NCBI GenBank assembly: GCA_007258455.2
Contig: VDFB02344183.1
Coordinates: 36,282 to 100,281, forward strand
Direction: 5' to 3'
DNA length: 64,000 bases
From: Sequoia sempervirens
Taxonomy: Eukaryota > Streptophyta > Pinopsida > Cupressales > Cupressaceae
Part shown: positions 1 through 10,864 of the stretch, piece by piece
How the letters are laid out: each line of letters starts with the position of its first letter
Numbering within the stretch: the first letter of the stretch is position 1
Notes under the pieces: generated by a model
The model's database searches: none
What the model was told of the DNA's origin: nothing
The model's input: the letters and a program-made list of their open reading frames with translations, nothing else
Translations under genes and position numbers: made by a program

Positions 1-590
1 TTGCAAGGGAAGAAATATATGAAGCAGCAGTGTTGATCCTAAGGCTTATAGAATGCAGCATTAAGACTAATACATTGTTATGATAAGCAACGAATAGGAA
101 GTGGTTGATTAAAATACCTTGGAGCTGTGAATCTATAAGGGAGGTCGACAATTTAGCAAGGGATAATGTTAATAAAGTTAATTATCCCTAGAGCGATTAA
201 GGGAGGAAATAATTAGTCAAGGAAATTAACTAAGAGTCATGTCTTTTGACGAATACACACCATAAAAAGGTATGACCTCAGCCATATCATGGGTATTAAA
301 GGGACATATGTCTCAAAGAAAAAGATCATGGATTAAGTTATGCAGATTTATACATCAATACTCAAGTTTTGAGTGCTCCTAAAGAGCCCGTATTCAGCCA
401 TTCAAGGGGATGCATGATTAATCAGTAAATTCAGATACAACACCACTTACAGGCCTGCATGAATATAAAGATAAAGATCAGAAACAACAATTTGATAAGA
501 GGTTTAACCTCTTGCACATGTAAATGCATAATTTTAAAATTAAAAATCAGAAACAACACTAAATTGTCTTGACAAATTTCCATTGTTGAA
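1..590 (+). repeat. 5' LTR of element E1, left part (truncated by window edge)
   Basis: No coding region is seen. I assign this stretch to the 5' LTR of E1 by continuity: when the solo LTR at 591-2776 and one copy of its 5-bp duplication are removed, this sequence joins 2782-2953, which ends in ...attaca directly before a primer binding site. The LTR start lies outside the window, so the two E1 LTRs cannot be compared. Bases 586-590 (ttgaa) are the left target duplication of the solo LTR. Confidence 0.5.
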
Positions 591-2776
591 TGAAATATAC
601 CCCTTAATTTTTTCCTTTGAATTCTCGATGTTTCCACAACACAAACCAGCACTACGCCAAATGTTAGCGTTAGATCCCAAAAGATATCCAACTTGAAAGT
701 AACCTTCACCAAGAAAGTTCACCAAGATCCTATTGAAAGCGAGGTGATAGCTTATGGTGATGGGATCGTTAGCAATAATCTGAACTTGAAATACTAAGCT
801 GGAAGTAAATGATAAAACTCAACGCCAAGAATGTGCACACAAGATCCCTTTGAAGGCGAGGTGCTAACATATGGCGGAGTACTTATTACAAAACTGAAAG
901 AACTTAGACGGTGAACCAACCATGAAGATTTCCGCTCAACCACTTAAACAATGGGGGGAATACTACAAACAATTCAACTAATTCATCCACTGTGGCGGGC
1001 ATCCACTCATGAGTGGGAATTCACCACTTTTTCAGTGGGTACAATGAGAGAATTAGCAAGTTCTTTTTCCCACACTAGCGGTAAACCATCCAGGGGTTAC
1101 AATGTGACAATTAAACACAAGGTAAATGCAATAATGAAATGACTAGAACAATACTACTGCAATAATGAAATGACTAGAACAATACTACTGTTTACAATCT
1201 TACAATGAGCTTATTGCAATGAATTTACAATAGAAATCTGCTCCAAACTTCTGCAAGAATTATACTATACTTTTGATCATAAATGTGAGTTGAAAGACCA
1301 AAGAAATATAGCATGAAAAGGGAATAACCAGGTCTGATATTAAGACCAGCAAACTGAGATAATCAAACCAGCAACATAAAACAATGCTTCTATTCCCCTG
1401 AATTGTTCATATCATCATCCAAAATGCTTCTATTCCCTCCAAAATGAATGCACATGAAACTAGAAGCATAGACGTCCAAGAATTATAGCATAACATGGAA
1501 TGAGTCAAGTCTGATATGAAATGCCATCAACTGAAATACAAACCAGCAAACTGTACATCAATGAAATACTCATAACTCTTTCAAATTACCTCCGAATGAG
1601 CTAAAACGAAGTGCAATGGTTCTCAAGAAGGATGGTGCCCAACTTGCAAAGATAAAACAGCATCAAACTCCCTTCAATTATTTGGCACAAACTTCAATGC
1701 TCTCTTGAATGGTACGGCTTGGCTGCGAGGGGCGATTTTGCATTATAAAATTAAATACTTTGAATTAAATTTTGCTCTTCTGTGGGAAGGGGCGCCCATG
1801 TACTAGGATTCAATTTCTTCAATACCCAAAAGCACATAAAAATCATACAAAAAGCTGTTAATGAAAACCTCCTTCAGCCATGATATGACCAGCAAACACA
1901 ATTTTGAGAATTATTATCAAAAACTACAAAATCTTCAACTTTGAAACTCAATGTGCACTTCTGGATGAAGCACACTCACAATCATCCATCTAGGGAACCA
2001 TAGTTTCAGACCCGAAGAATGGAGTAGAAAAGCTAAGCTTCCCCTTAGCCGGGTTCTGAAATCAATTCAACAGCATTTCAATACAATTTTCCAAAGATGA
2101 GAAATGAATGAGCAATGGCCTGCTTTTATAGAATTGAAGGTGACTGTTGGCTCTTCAGCTTCCATCTTTTTTTCCCTCCAAAAGAGACACCCATTTCACT
2201 TTTGAAATATTTTAACTTTTTAAAACATTAAATTCACCTTTCTAGGCATCCAAAACTTGAGGAGAAATATTTACTTTAGAAATATTTAGATAATCTCTCA
2301 ATGAGGCGTCCACCCTCAAAGGCCACCTTTTAAAACAACTTTAAGTCATTAATACTAGGCCAAGGGGGCCAATAAGAAATTATAACATTAATGACTTAGA
2401 ATAAATCATTTTACCCAAAATGAGCCTCAAAATGCTGAAAGCCAAATATGCTCCAAACTGCACTGCTCAAAATGGAAATTGAGTTGACTGCTGATGCTAC
2501 TGCCCAAGATGGCACTGCCAAAAATAGAACTTACTAAAAATAGTAAATTCTAAAAAGTTGTCCAATGCCTTTGCAAAACATACCACTACGAAGCTCTCTG
2601 AAAACCCAGAAAACTCCACCAGACATGCATCCGAAACTCTAACATACAAGCCATCAGAAATGCATCAAAACCTCTATAAAATAGGAAACCCTAATTTTAC
2701 CTCTAACGAGCCTACGGGCTTCCGGAAATAGGCTATCAATCACTGAAGGGCGTATAGCTAAAATGGGGACATTACA
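591..2776 (-). mobile_element. Solo LTR S1, E4 family, minus orientation
   Basis: About 2.2 kb bounded by a perfect 5-bp duplication, ttgaa (586-590 and 2777-2781). On the minus strand it begins TGTAATGTCCCC at 2776. Its left end reads tgaaatataccccttaa, a decayed form of the E4 LTR end at 27774. The first 300 bases match the E4 LTRs closely (the tract from the 'ttagcgtt' word to 'ggatcgttagcaa'), as does the right end (the bases before ggggacattaca). No primer site or purine tract flanks it, so it is a solo LTR left by LTR-LTR recombination. Short ORFs inside have no recognisable product. Confidence 0.85.
1128..1189. repeat. 31-bp tandem duplication inside solo LTR S1
   Basis: Two adjacent copies of a 31-bp unit (1128-1158 and 1159-1189) that read alike base for base, beginning gcaataatgaaatgac. 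No equivalent doubling is seen at the corresponding place in the E4 LTRs, so it probably arose in this copy. Confidence 0.8.
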
Positions 2777-2781
2777 TTGAA

Positions 2782-2953
2782 CTACAATGGAATTGATAAC
2801 AAAGTGTTATATACAATCGTTCATTTATTTCATTGATTTCATTTAAAATCCGGAAACTCAATTAGCTTATCTATTTAATATTGGATGACAACTTTTGTCA
2901 ATCCAATAAGGAATAAATTGAAAATCTATTGATCCGAAGCACTGGTCATTACA
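2782..2953 (+). repeat. 5' LTR of element E1, right end
   Basis: The LTR ends in ...tcattaca at 2953, one base before a primer binding site. Its end resembles those of the E2 and Ty3 5' LTRs (...CA, then g, then tggtatca). Confidence 0.65.
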
Positions 2954-2954
2954 G

Positions 2955-2966
2955 TGGTATCAGACC
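2955..2966 (+). other. Primer binding site of E1 (initiator Met tRNA type)
   Basis: tggtatcagacc, differing by one base from tggtatcagagc, which is complementary to the 3' end of plant initiator methionine tRNA. It sits one base after the LTR end at 2953, the same spacing as in E2 and the Ty3 element at 58056. Confidence 0.8.
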
Positions 2967-3014
2967 TAGTGAACCTGCCAGCCTTTTGGTAAATGTCGAA
3001 AAACTTGATTAATC

Positions 3015-3365
3015 ATGACAATAGAAAATATCAAACCATTGGCAAGATCACTCTATGAAGAGTGTAGCAAACTTAGTAATGAATTACAATCAAGGGATGA
3101 TGTTTTGAACACACTTAAAAAGGTGGAAGAACGTTTGATCCACATTGAGCAGTCATTTGAAGTGTTAGTTATCAAACCATTGGCAAGAAGAGAAGGAAAT
3201 AAGGGAAAAGGAAATACCAATCATGGTATTGCTGACAGAGCACCAAATGCAAGTAAGGAGGTGATAAATAGAACACCCTTGGCAACAAAAGATGAATTCT
3301 TCGAAAGAGAGAACCATCTTGTGAGTAAAGATAATGAAGGAAGAACTCTATCGCGCTATGGATGA
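3015..3365 (+). CDS. E1 leader ORF, unrecognised, charged helical protein
   Basis: A 116-codon ORF whose ATG lies 49 bases after the primer site, the expected place for the first gene of an LTR element. The product is hydrophilic. Residues about 13-60 look helical and coiled-coil prone, followed by a Lys/Gly/Asn-rich low-complexity stretch. The phrase IKPLAR occurs twice (near residues 6 and 54), suggesting a small internal duplication. I do not recognise a family. The frame ends at 3365, but a different frame across about 3346-3507 continues with plausible copia Gag coiled coil, so a frameshift probably separates what was one protein. It may be the native Gag-like leader of E1, to which the copia segment was joined. 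Confidence 0.5.
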   Translation: MTIENIKPLARSLYEECSKLSNELQSRDDVLNTLKKVEERLIHIEQSFEVLVIKPLARREGNKGKGNTNHGIADRAPNASKEVINRTPLATKDEFFERENHLVSKDNEGRTLSRYG

Positions 3366-3871
3366 GATTGAAAAACTTAGAAAGAAGAACCAAAAACTTG
3401 AGCTACAACTTCAAGAATCAAATAAATCTAATGTAGAGTTAATACAAAGCCTTGAAGAATGTGAGAAGATAATTGTTGATCTAAACACAGTTTCAAGAAG
3501 AGTGTAGATTAAAGGTCAAATTTTTTGAAGAATCCATGGGATTAAAAGCTCAAATTGAAGACAAGAAAAAAAGTGAAGAGGTAAAAATCCAATTGAAAGC
3601 AAAGGAAGAAAGTTGTTGAAGGTTAGAGTGTGAAATTGTTTCTGTGAGGAAAGAATTGGAGAAGACAACCATCAAGTTGAACACAAGTCTCAAGTTTGAA
3701 AAAAGCACCGAAATCCTAGATAACATCATTAATGGGCAAAGGTCATTGTCAAATAAAACAGGACTTGGCTATAAAGAAAATCAAACATTCAAGGAAGATT
3801 CCAAAGAAATCATAAGAAGACAAATGTGGGAAAGAGAAAAGGCCTCAAAGAGACTTTCAAAGGCCCTATAA
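3346..3871 (+). pseudogene. gag: Copia-type Gag coiled-coil segment captured in E1 (broken)
   Basis: Reading across frames, this stretch resembles the region between the capsid-like part and the zinc knuckles of copia Gag. It has a leucine-rich coiled coil (EIEKLRKKNQKLELQLQE), an in-frame stop near 3507, and then from 3644 the recognisable stretch VSLRKELEK... followed by STEILDNIINGQRS and GLGYKE. The minus-strand copia element C3 has matching parts (KIEKLKRRNLRLKSRLQE; SAEIREDIINSQRS, GFEEK), which identifies the source family. It is not functional as it stands, with at least one frameshift and one stop. It continues directly into the zinc-knuckle ORF at 3826-4344. Confidence 0.75.
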
Positions 3872-4344
3872 AAAATGAAGGTAGCAAAAAGACAAAGACT
3901 CCTCCTAAATTTGACAAGGACAATTTCAAGAAGTCCTTTCCTTTGAGGCAACTGCATACATACAGGTTCAAGAGTACCTTTAATGGCTATTGCTACTCAT
4001 GCAATCATTTTGGACATAAGGCAAGAGAGTGTAGAACACAAGTGAGATATAACAATAGATGGAACAAAAATAGAAATCTTTATGGGTGGACAAGTAGAAA
4101 CTACAATACATATGTTCCTCCAATGAATTATAAGGTTATATGCTATAAATGCAACAACTATGGACATATAGCACATCATTGCAAAAGTCATATTACCCGA
4201 CCTTCAAGACAAAACAAGAAGATTGAAATACTTGGCAAGCATAAGAAAGAACCTATGAAAGTTTGGAAGAGGAAACTAAAGAAGGAGAAGGACAAACTTA
4301 TGCAAGTACAAACTTCATCACATGCACAAGATGATATCTCCTAG
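3826..4344 (+). CDS. gag: Copia-type Gag zinc-knuckle domain inside non-autonomous E1
   Basis: A 172-codon open frame, basic throughout, with two CCHC zinc knuckles: CYSCNHFGHKAREC (about residue 57) and CYKCNNYGHIAHHC (about residue 102). Two knuckles separated by an Arg/Asn/Tyr-rich linker, preceded by FNGY, are typical of the copia lineage represented by C3, whose homologous stretch is at 27309-27773 on the minus strand. The copia protease motif should follow in an autonomous element, but here the frame stops at 4344 and only noncoding sequence leads to the purine tract. The listed ATG may be internal, because the real protein would have entered from upstream. Zinc knuckles bind element RNA. 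In E1 they sit between a Ty3-type primer site and Ty3-type purine tract, so E1 is a chimera of the two superfamilies. Confidence 0.75.
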   Translation: MGKRKGLKETFKGPIKNEGSKKTKTPPKFDKDNFKKSFPLRQLHTYRFKSTFNGYCYSCNHFGHKARECRTQVRYNNRWNKNRNLYGWTSRNYNTYVPPMNYKVICYKCNNYGHIAHHCKSHITRPSRQNKKIEILGKHKKEPMKVWKRKLKKEKDKLMQVQTSSHAQDDIS

Positions 4345-4579
4345 TTCATAAGGAGAAGCACAATTTCAAGGGAAGTTGAGTACAATATTATCCTTCAGCC
4401 CCATAGAGTAGACAACTCAAAAGACGAAGTGTCACACAAAACTTGAAGAGAAGAATCCACTTGTGCAATAGATTGGCATCAAGGAAAAGTAATGAATTGG
4501 TATCTACATAATTGTTGGATATACGTTGGAACATTCTATTGGCTTCTTGGGGACCCTGGTATCAACATAACGATTTAAG

Positions 4580-4616
4580 ATTGCTTGTGGGCAAGCAATT
4601 TATAGGAAGGGGAGAC
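4580..4616 (+). other. Hairpin plus polypurine tract of E1
   Basis: A perfect 8-bp hairpin, attgcttg (4580-4587) and caagcaat (4592-4599) with loop tggg, is followed at once by the purine-rich tract aggaaggggagac ending at 4616, directly before the 3' LTR (tgtaataacccc, 4617). The same hairpin/purine-tract pair is found at 20238, 25905 and 29760. Confidence 0.8.
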
Positions 4617-4775
4617 TGTAATAACCCCAACCCATCGAGCGATCATATGCAAGTCTAATTAAAGATTTAAATTTACTAGTTTTGGCTGACTTATATACAC
4701 CCATGACGACGTGTCTATTAGCAACAACCCATGTAGATAAATCGGAGGAAACCCAAAATTGCTCAAGTCAAATAA
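4617..4775 (+). repeat. 3' LTR of E1, beginning only
   Basis: Starts TGTAATAACCCC immediately after the purine tract and is interrupted at 4776 by the start of another LTR (TGTAATGTCCCC). The rest of the E1 3' LTR was not located. Confidence 0.6.
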
Positions 4776-5154
4776 TGTAATGTCCCCTTTCTAGCTAGTG
4801 GTTTGGTAATTAGGGTTAGCCTATGACTACGGTTCCCGTAGGCTAGCGAGATGTTTAGGGGACCTTTTTGGGGAGATCAGGCTATTCAATGGGCTTGATG
4901 TTTCATTCCGGCATATTCAGCTCAATGATCTAGTATTTGGTTGGTTGGTCGTTTGAAGGCAATTTAGGAGTTCACCATTCATAGTTGGTATTTATAGTAA
5001 GTAATATCAAGCTAAATGGCAGCACACCTGCAATTGCTAATGGTGATAGGACACTCTCAAGGGATTATTGCTAGATTATTGCCATGAGTTATTAAATTAT
5101 TAAAGTCATGTTACTTTAATGGTATTCTTTTATTAAAGTGACTTTATAATTTAT
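4776..5154 (+). mobile_element. LTR fragment L5, plus orientation
   Basis: Begins TGTAATGTCCCCTTTCTAG, the LTR start word of this superfamily, and contains the 'gttcccgtaggctagc' tract also seen near the start of the E2 LTRs. It then runs into AT-rich U3-like sequence. Homology to the X family starts at 5155, so the rest of this LTR is displaced or lost. The five bases before it (aataa) could be one copy of a target duplication. Confidence 0.6.
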
Positions 5155-7930
5155 TGGCATTTCAATTAGCACCTCTGGAGTGCTTATTGGAAATGGACAG
5201 CTATGCACAGTGTGTAATAACTGCTCTTCAAATTATGGAGGGGAAGCTCCTTCTTTTTGCTAATGTTTGTGTAAAAGTAAAACGAACTAAGTTCCTATGT
5301 TTTTTACTCAGCGGCAGGGCACAAGGCTGCATAAACACAATCCATTGCAATTAAGGTTTTCTCTAGTTTCTACAGATCTTAACTACAACTAGGCTAACTT
5401 TTAATCTATCTTATTTCCTCTAGAAAAACAGAGCAAGAGGATATAGGAGCAAGAATGGAATGGTTCGGTCACTTGGACAAACTGTCTCTTAGAATGCATT
5501 CGAAGGTTCTGAACTTTCAGATTTACGCCGAAATAGAACTCATGCAAGTAACCATCAAACGGTAGGCTAAATTTCAGGATTCCCAAGGAGGCACAATGTC
5601 CTTTCCGAGGTGTAGATTGAAAGGTAGACCACTAGAAACAACATATGACGATAATCCTACTCTCTAAATTCCCAAGGAGAGACAATGCTCTTTTCGAGGT
5701 GTAGATCAAAAGAAAGATGATTAAGAACAACATACAATGACAAATCTTCAGACTTTTGGATCAAAGGACCATGGCTCTCCTGATTTATTATACCAACTTC
5801 AATCAAAGATTACACTTTGGGACAGCAACTTGTGTCAAAGAGACAATCACACAAGAAGCGATCAACCAATAAAACATGAACATAGATTGAACACACCTAT
5901 TTGAATAGAAAGAACGCAAGTTGTACTTAGCATTTAACTATAACAAATACGATTCAAAAACATATACTAAGCGAACAAAGTCGAAGGCTTTGAGCTCAGC
6001 GTTTTGTTGCTGTGAAGTAAAGTTAAAATACAATGAACAAGGATGCTCTTATTTATAGAAGCTCAAAGGAGTAGGCAACCCTAAAATCTCCTTGAGTTAA
6101 CAATGAGTTCTTGCCAATCTACAAGATTTATTGCTATGTTTAAAAGTAGGTAACCTAATAGTTAACTGGAAAGTCTACTTCAGTTAATTGATTCTAAACT
6201 AAAAGATAACTCTGATATACAAAAGTGCCTCCAAAATAGACATGCACAATTAGTGGGACAGTGAGTTAACTTGGAAAGAGGCATCAAGTTAACTCCTATG
6301 TCATAAATGCTATTTTGGAGGGATAGGACGTCCTAACAGAGAGTTTACACGTCATCAACTCGAGTCATCATTTCCTCTAACCAGTCCTTGATTGCCTCTG
6401 CATCTGGACAACTGATACTTTGCAAGATGATGATGTGTCATCGCAACATTTCCTCTCCACTCGCAATCTATTCCTGGTATTCAATATTCTTTGCAGCTGT
6501 GTCATCCAGCTTTGCCGACATGGCTGCAATCTAACTTATCCTACAGTCAATAGGATCACCGCAAAAACTACTATGGATGAGATCCTGAAACTTTGTCTAC
6601 ACATCACCAAGACTCACGTAGTCACCATCTTCACGTTTGATACTGGCAAGAAATTGATTGGTAACTTTGGCGGCTTTGTAACTGGAGTGATGACCTTTGT
6701 TTCTCCCGCAACTTTGCGCTTCTGACACTTTTCTTCATTCTTCTCAATGAAAGAGTGTTGTATGATAAAACTGCTAAGTTTGACTGTGAACACTCTGTGA
6801 GAAATGCACACGAACTCGCTACATACGCAGAGTTCCAACGGTATTCAACCCTTTAAACTGGCCTTGGAAGGCTATCAGATATACGAGGTGAAACCATATG
6901 GAACCTATGGACTTTGAGTGTCTATGCATGTCAATCTGTCCAAGTCAACCTTTGGGTGTGCCTAATGCAGATCGATGTCAACCATTTTTAGGAAGTCATG
7001 GATTAAGACCATTCTGGTCTTGTATTCAAACTAGGAGAATTGCATTCTGAAAACCTTGAAGATTGAATGGGCACACGATACTGTTCGGACAACTTTTCTA
7101 TAACTGCTAAAAATAGCCTTGCCGAGAAGTACATTTTATGAAAAATTTTGAGATGTGGGTTTTGTTGGGAATAATTTTCTGAATGAACCCAAAACGTCAG
7201 AAATTCCAAAAAGTTACTTTTCCCTATACATGCAAGAACTTCTCGAGGCAGAAGCTTTAGAAGTAGCGAAGCACTATTTTTCCTGAAAAATATGGCACAT
7301 GGGTATTGTAGGTGCTTCAAAGCTAAACAAACCCAGTTTTTCTATTTTTCGAAATTGTGACTTTTTTCGGAAACCCTAAAAGAAGGGGCAGCAAGGCTAC
7401 TTTTTCTGGAAGAGTATGGCACATGGGTTTTGTTGAAATTGTTGTGTTGATCATACCCAGAAGGTCAAATCTGCGAATAACTGTCGTTTACTTGAACATG
7501 TAAGAAGATCTAAGACAAGAATAGAAGAAAAAGAGGGAGAAAAGTTTGGAAATTATAAACTGCCTCTTTGAATCTTCAAGAAAATCACGCCTGGAGATGT
7601 AAACCCTGATAAACTGTTCTTTTGTACAACTTATTCTTGAAAACATGAAGAACGCTGAGAATGCCCTCTATTAGATCTTTAAACAACTTTGGAGAGAAAA
7701 ACACTTGTGTTTGAGCTTCAACCTGCAAAGAGAAATAATGAATAATGATGCCTAAGCTTGATAAATAGCATTTGATGTGGAAGCAATCAAGTTTAGGTGC
7801 CAATACTTGATTGAGGAGTCAATCTGCTTGATCAAGAGTTCACTGGGACAATTTCCACCAATTTGGGGACATTTTAGACATGAAAAGGCTTTCAAAATAG
7901 ACAACTTCAGTCAACTGGGCCTATTTTGAC
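5155..7930 (-). mobile_element. X family copy 2 (unclassified repeat), minus orientation
   Basis: The reverse complement aligns by eye with 35440-40360 in the same order. It has the terminal block (tggcatttcaattagcacc matching the end at 40360), the 'cctcggatagggg' minisatellite (two units here, 5570-5740), the TATA-like word in the tail (6041-6058), the protein remnant (6345-7045), and leader repeats built on 'aaaacccatgtg' (about 7150, 7300 and 7420). Homology becomes faint near 7800, so the right boundary is approximate. No duplication or inverted terminal repeat could be fixed. The order of blocks is the same as in copy 1, but about 2 kb of coding sequence is missing. Confidence 0.7.
6345..7045 (-). 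pseudogene. X family protein, deleted and broken copy
   Basis: On the minus strand the ATG at 7045 corresponds to the ATG of copy 1 at 36198. The conserved pieces are VLIDF-like VLIHDF with KVDL behind it, then SYLVYLIAFQGQF (copy 1: SYLMYLIAFQGQF), then after a large deletion the C-terminal part EEMLR ... SCPDAEAIKDWLEEM (copy 1: EEMLRRH ... SAPDGDAVNKLV). The stop at 6345-6347 lies close to the equivalent stop of copy 1. Several in-frame stops and frameshifts are present. The product is unknown. Conservation of reading sense between two diverged copies shows that the family once encoded a protein. The next section (5155-6344) is the matching 3' tail. Confidence 0.7.
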
Positions 7931-9828
7931 TTTAGGCGTCCAAGTTGAGGAGTTGAACATTTTTTATTCTTTATCTATGATGAAGTGCCTCTATTTGATC
8001 CTTGATTTTGGTTGCTCAGTTGATCCTGAAGTGCTGCTAACAAATCCATTGCAGATACATTTTGTTGCTTTTATTCTCATTCTACAATGTGGTGCACCGT
8101 CATTCAATGTTTTCAAGGGTTTAGCAGTTTATTTTGTCATTTTCAAGATCCTCAAAGTAAAGGAGATGGCTACTTGTGTTGGCATCTCACTAGATGTATG
8201 GTGTCATCTGTGTTGTCATCTTACTATATGTATGGTATCACTTGGTCCAAGAAATTAGGCTGCATTTTGATGAGCTTTCCTCAAAATACATGTGAATCCA
8301 CCAAATAGTATCCTCTCACTTTGTCTTTCCCCAAGGCAGTGCTTGTTTTATTTTAATTTTATTGTTTCTTATATTTTTTAATGAGATCGTGGCATTTGTC
8401 ACAATCTCATGATATATTCCCTGGTTGTTATTTAGCAAGTCCATTTTAAGGAAAAGCAAAGGATTATTTAAAGGGATTTTGAAACCTTCCATCCATTTGT
8501 TCCTAAATAGTGTGAAATGGAAAAAGATGTCAACATCTTCTACCTTTGACCATGGTGTTCTAAATGTGAATTGCAAAGATTTTTGTTTATTTTCTCGTAG
8601 GATGAGTGAGAGGAAGACACATAGTATCATTTTGTTGATTTACTTAAGAACCATTCCTTTCAAGGAAAACAAGAGGGTAGTGGTTAATGTATTTCCACAC
8701 TTGCCTACACAAATAAGGCCACTTATGCATGGCAATGGGTTGGTGCACCTACATAGATAATGTATACTTCAATTATTTAATTAAATGTTCAGTTTTTTGT
8801 TAACTTGAGTAACACCATGCAAAAATGTATCAAGTCATTCTTGAAAAAACACCACATATATTTTCCATCCATGAAAATAATATTAGAATTTAATTGGAGC
8901 AAGGAGCATACCTCTTGGATGAAGAATTCCATTCCCATCAACCATGAGCAACTGTTAATGTTGAAAACAATTTTAAATGTTTAAGCTTACATCTTTAAAA
9001 AAAAAAGACAAAATTCAGATAAAAGTCCAAGTGCACAAGAAACATAGAGAAAAATATACTTAATTGCATAAATTATGATACCATACACAAACATTTATAC
9101 TATTTCATATATAAATCACCTTTTACTCATTATAGAACACATTTATAATCCCAAAATTAACTACAATAGGTTCAAACAAAGGAGCATCTCCTTCATGGTG
9201 AAGAATATAATCTTATTTATTCACTTTGCAAGACCTTGAATTGAAGAAAGAATGCTTACTTATTCACCAAAAAACGTGACATAAAAAATCATAAACCAAC
9301 AGCATGGAGGACTAAGAAACATACGAGAACAAAAATGTTAAAGAAGAGTATGTCCAAATATCCAAATCAGACTCATCGGACCATGGATTTGACAGATAGA
9401 GAAGATGATGGGAATTTTAGAGAAGCATGAATATATATATTATGAAATTAGGAATAGACCATCCAAGATGAAGTGGTGGATAATATCAATATGTTCAATT
9501 GTGGGAGTGGTGCAAGAGCACACGAGCGAACAAGCGATCAACACCAACCAAAAATATTGTTGGTTTTCTTTCAATTTTGGTTTGTTCTTATTTGTTTTCT
9601 CTCTTTCCAATCAGTGCCTAAACCTCCTAAATTTTCGAGACATGGAGGCAAAATCTTTTAAGCAAATGAAATTGGCAAATGTAAAGCCAAACTCCGTTGT
9701 TACTAACAATGGCAGTATTTCTATACAAAGTGTAAGAGAAAAGAAAAACAAAGCACAATTTCTGAAGCTTTTTGAAGATGATGATGATCTCGAAATTGAA
9801 ATGGGACTGAGGGATGGAATATAGCTTT
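7931..9828. other. Unassigned AT-rich sequence
   Basis: No domain, LTR end or repeat shared with the rest of the window was found. Several short ORFs occur, the longest at 9405-9824 (plus, 139 codons) with a hydrophobic middle and an acidic C-terminus. None has recognisable content, and stop spacing here is ordinary for AT-rich noncoding DNA. Confidence 0.4.
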
Positions 9829-9835
9829 GAGTCGA

Positions 9836-10080
9836 TGTTGTAGTTGCAGCTGCACAGGTAAACGCATATGCAAATGTGGAAGTAAGGACCGGGTTCATTG
9901 AATGAGTAATCGAATGCCTCCATCGCAGCCAATGAGAATTTTATTAGTTGTTGTCGTTGCAACTGCTCTGGCCGTCGTGTATGTAACCTTAGATGCCTAG
10001 ACAAGGCACATAAGTGTTTGACCGAATGCCTTCATGAAATGTTGTCTCGCAATGATTGTCTCAAAATAGAAGATCCATAG
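9836..10080 (+). pseudogene. Cysteine-rich (CXC-like) coding remnant, duplicated module
   Basis: Two similar cysteine-rich stretches lie about 110 bp apart. One reads CCSCSCTGKRICKC (from 9836). The other reads CCRCNCSGRRVCNLRC followed by KCLTEC (from 9949, ending at a stop at 10078-10080). They lie in different frames but are similar at DNA level, so a duplicated module has been frameshifted. The spacing C-x-C-x6-C-x3-C-x6-C-x3-C is reminiscent of CXC-type metal-binding domains found in some DNA-binding proteins and transposases, but I cannot name the family. No start codon or complete gene can be drawn. Confidence 0.35.
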
Positions 10081-10299
10081 CAGATTTTGAAGTGATCTAT
10101 AGCAAATTTTGAAACAAACTTAAAGAAAGATTTATAGCAGACATTTTGGAGCAAATCCAAGAGAAGATTTTAGCAGATCTGAGCAGACCTTTTGAGGTGA
10201 TTTATTGCAGATTTAAGGCAGAATTTGGGAAGGATTTATAGCAGATCTAAGAGGAGATTATAATAGATTTGAGTTGATATTTTTGTGCTAAAGGTTGGC
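10081..10299. repeat. Degenerate short repeats 'gattt-atagcaga'
   Basis: At least six loosely spaced variants of gatttatagcagattt occur in about 200 bp. They may belong to the 5' part of the copia LTR that follows, whose left end could not be fixed. Confidence 0.45.
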
Positions 10300-10620
10300 G
10301 CTTATCACATTGAAGAGATTGGTGTCTCTTGTTGGGTTGGTGCCCAATTGTGGGGATTGGTGTCTCCGATGGGTTGGTGCCTACGAAGATAAGCGGAGAT
10401 TGGTGTCTCCAATAGGTTGGTGCCTACTAAAATTGTAAGAGAATCAATAAAGCAATATTTTTCCGTGGATTGCTCCCGAAAGGGTTTCCACATAAATCTT
10501 GTGTCTCTTATGTGTGTGGATCTTGTGTGAATGCTTTATTGTGATTATTAAAGTTGTAATAAGTAAAAGATTAAATTATATTGATTCACCCCCTCTAAAT
10601 CTAAGTGTTTGTGCTCATCA
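10300..10620 (+). repeat. Copia LTR fragment (C3-like), plus orientation
   Basis: Matches, in reverse complement, the C3 LTR at 44173-44560. Both contain repeated 'ggttggtgcc' and 'gagattgg(t/a)gtctc' words, then 'ccctctaaatctaagtgt', and end ...catca followed by 'at' and a primer site. A cluster of three gagattggtgtctc-type repeats lies at 10312-10412. Confidence 0.75.
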
Positions 10621-10622
10621 AT

Positions 10623-10634
10623 TGGTACTAGAGC
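10623..10634 (+). other. Primer binding site of copia fragment
   Basis: tggtactagagc, a variant of the initiator-Met tRNA complement, two bases after the LTR end at 10620. Confidence 0.7.
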
Positions 10635-10689
10635 AGATTCCTTCAAGAATAGCCTAACTGCTAGAAGGTAGATCTCAAGAGCACACGAC

Positions 10690-10864
10690 ATGTCAAGAAG
10701 GTTTCTCTTCAAATAAAGCCCCATCATTCAACAAAACAAACAATGCATTCTAAAGCATAAGGATATGCACCTACCTAATGGCACTTGGATTTGACATTTG
10801 GCAATCAGTAGTGGATGGTTGTGTTGTACCACCTTCTCCACCAACAGATCAAGCTGGAAAGAGG
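10690..10864 (+). pseudogene. gag: Copia gag N-terminus, truncated
   Basis: The ATG at 10690 lies 55 bases after the primer site and soon meets a stop. From 10772, in another frame, the translation YLMALGFDIWQSVVDG...VPPSPPTDQAGK is the N-terminal Gag signature of the C3-type copia lineage (C3 itself reads TYLNALGYDIW...VGYTPPTTPLTDQDEK). The sequence breaks at 10864, where the E3 LTR begins. One frameshift and one stop are visible. The remainder of this element is not seen in plus orientation elsewhere in the window. Confidence 0.75.

Noticed and set aside
9405..9824. ORF of 139 codons as a real gene
   Set aside because: Composition and lack of any motif or conserved context; the hydrophobic run looks like chance in AT-rich DNA.
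10081..10299. CRISPR-like or satellite array
   Set aside because: Repeats are irregular and degenerate, with no constant spacer length; a eukaryotic LTR context explains them.
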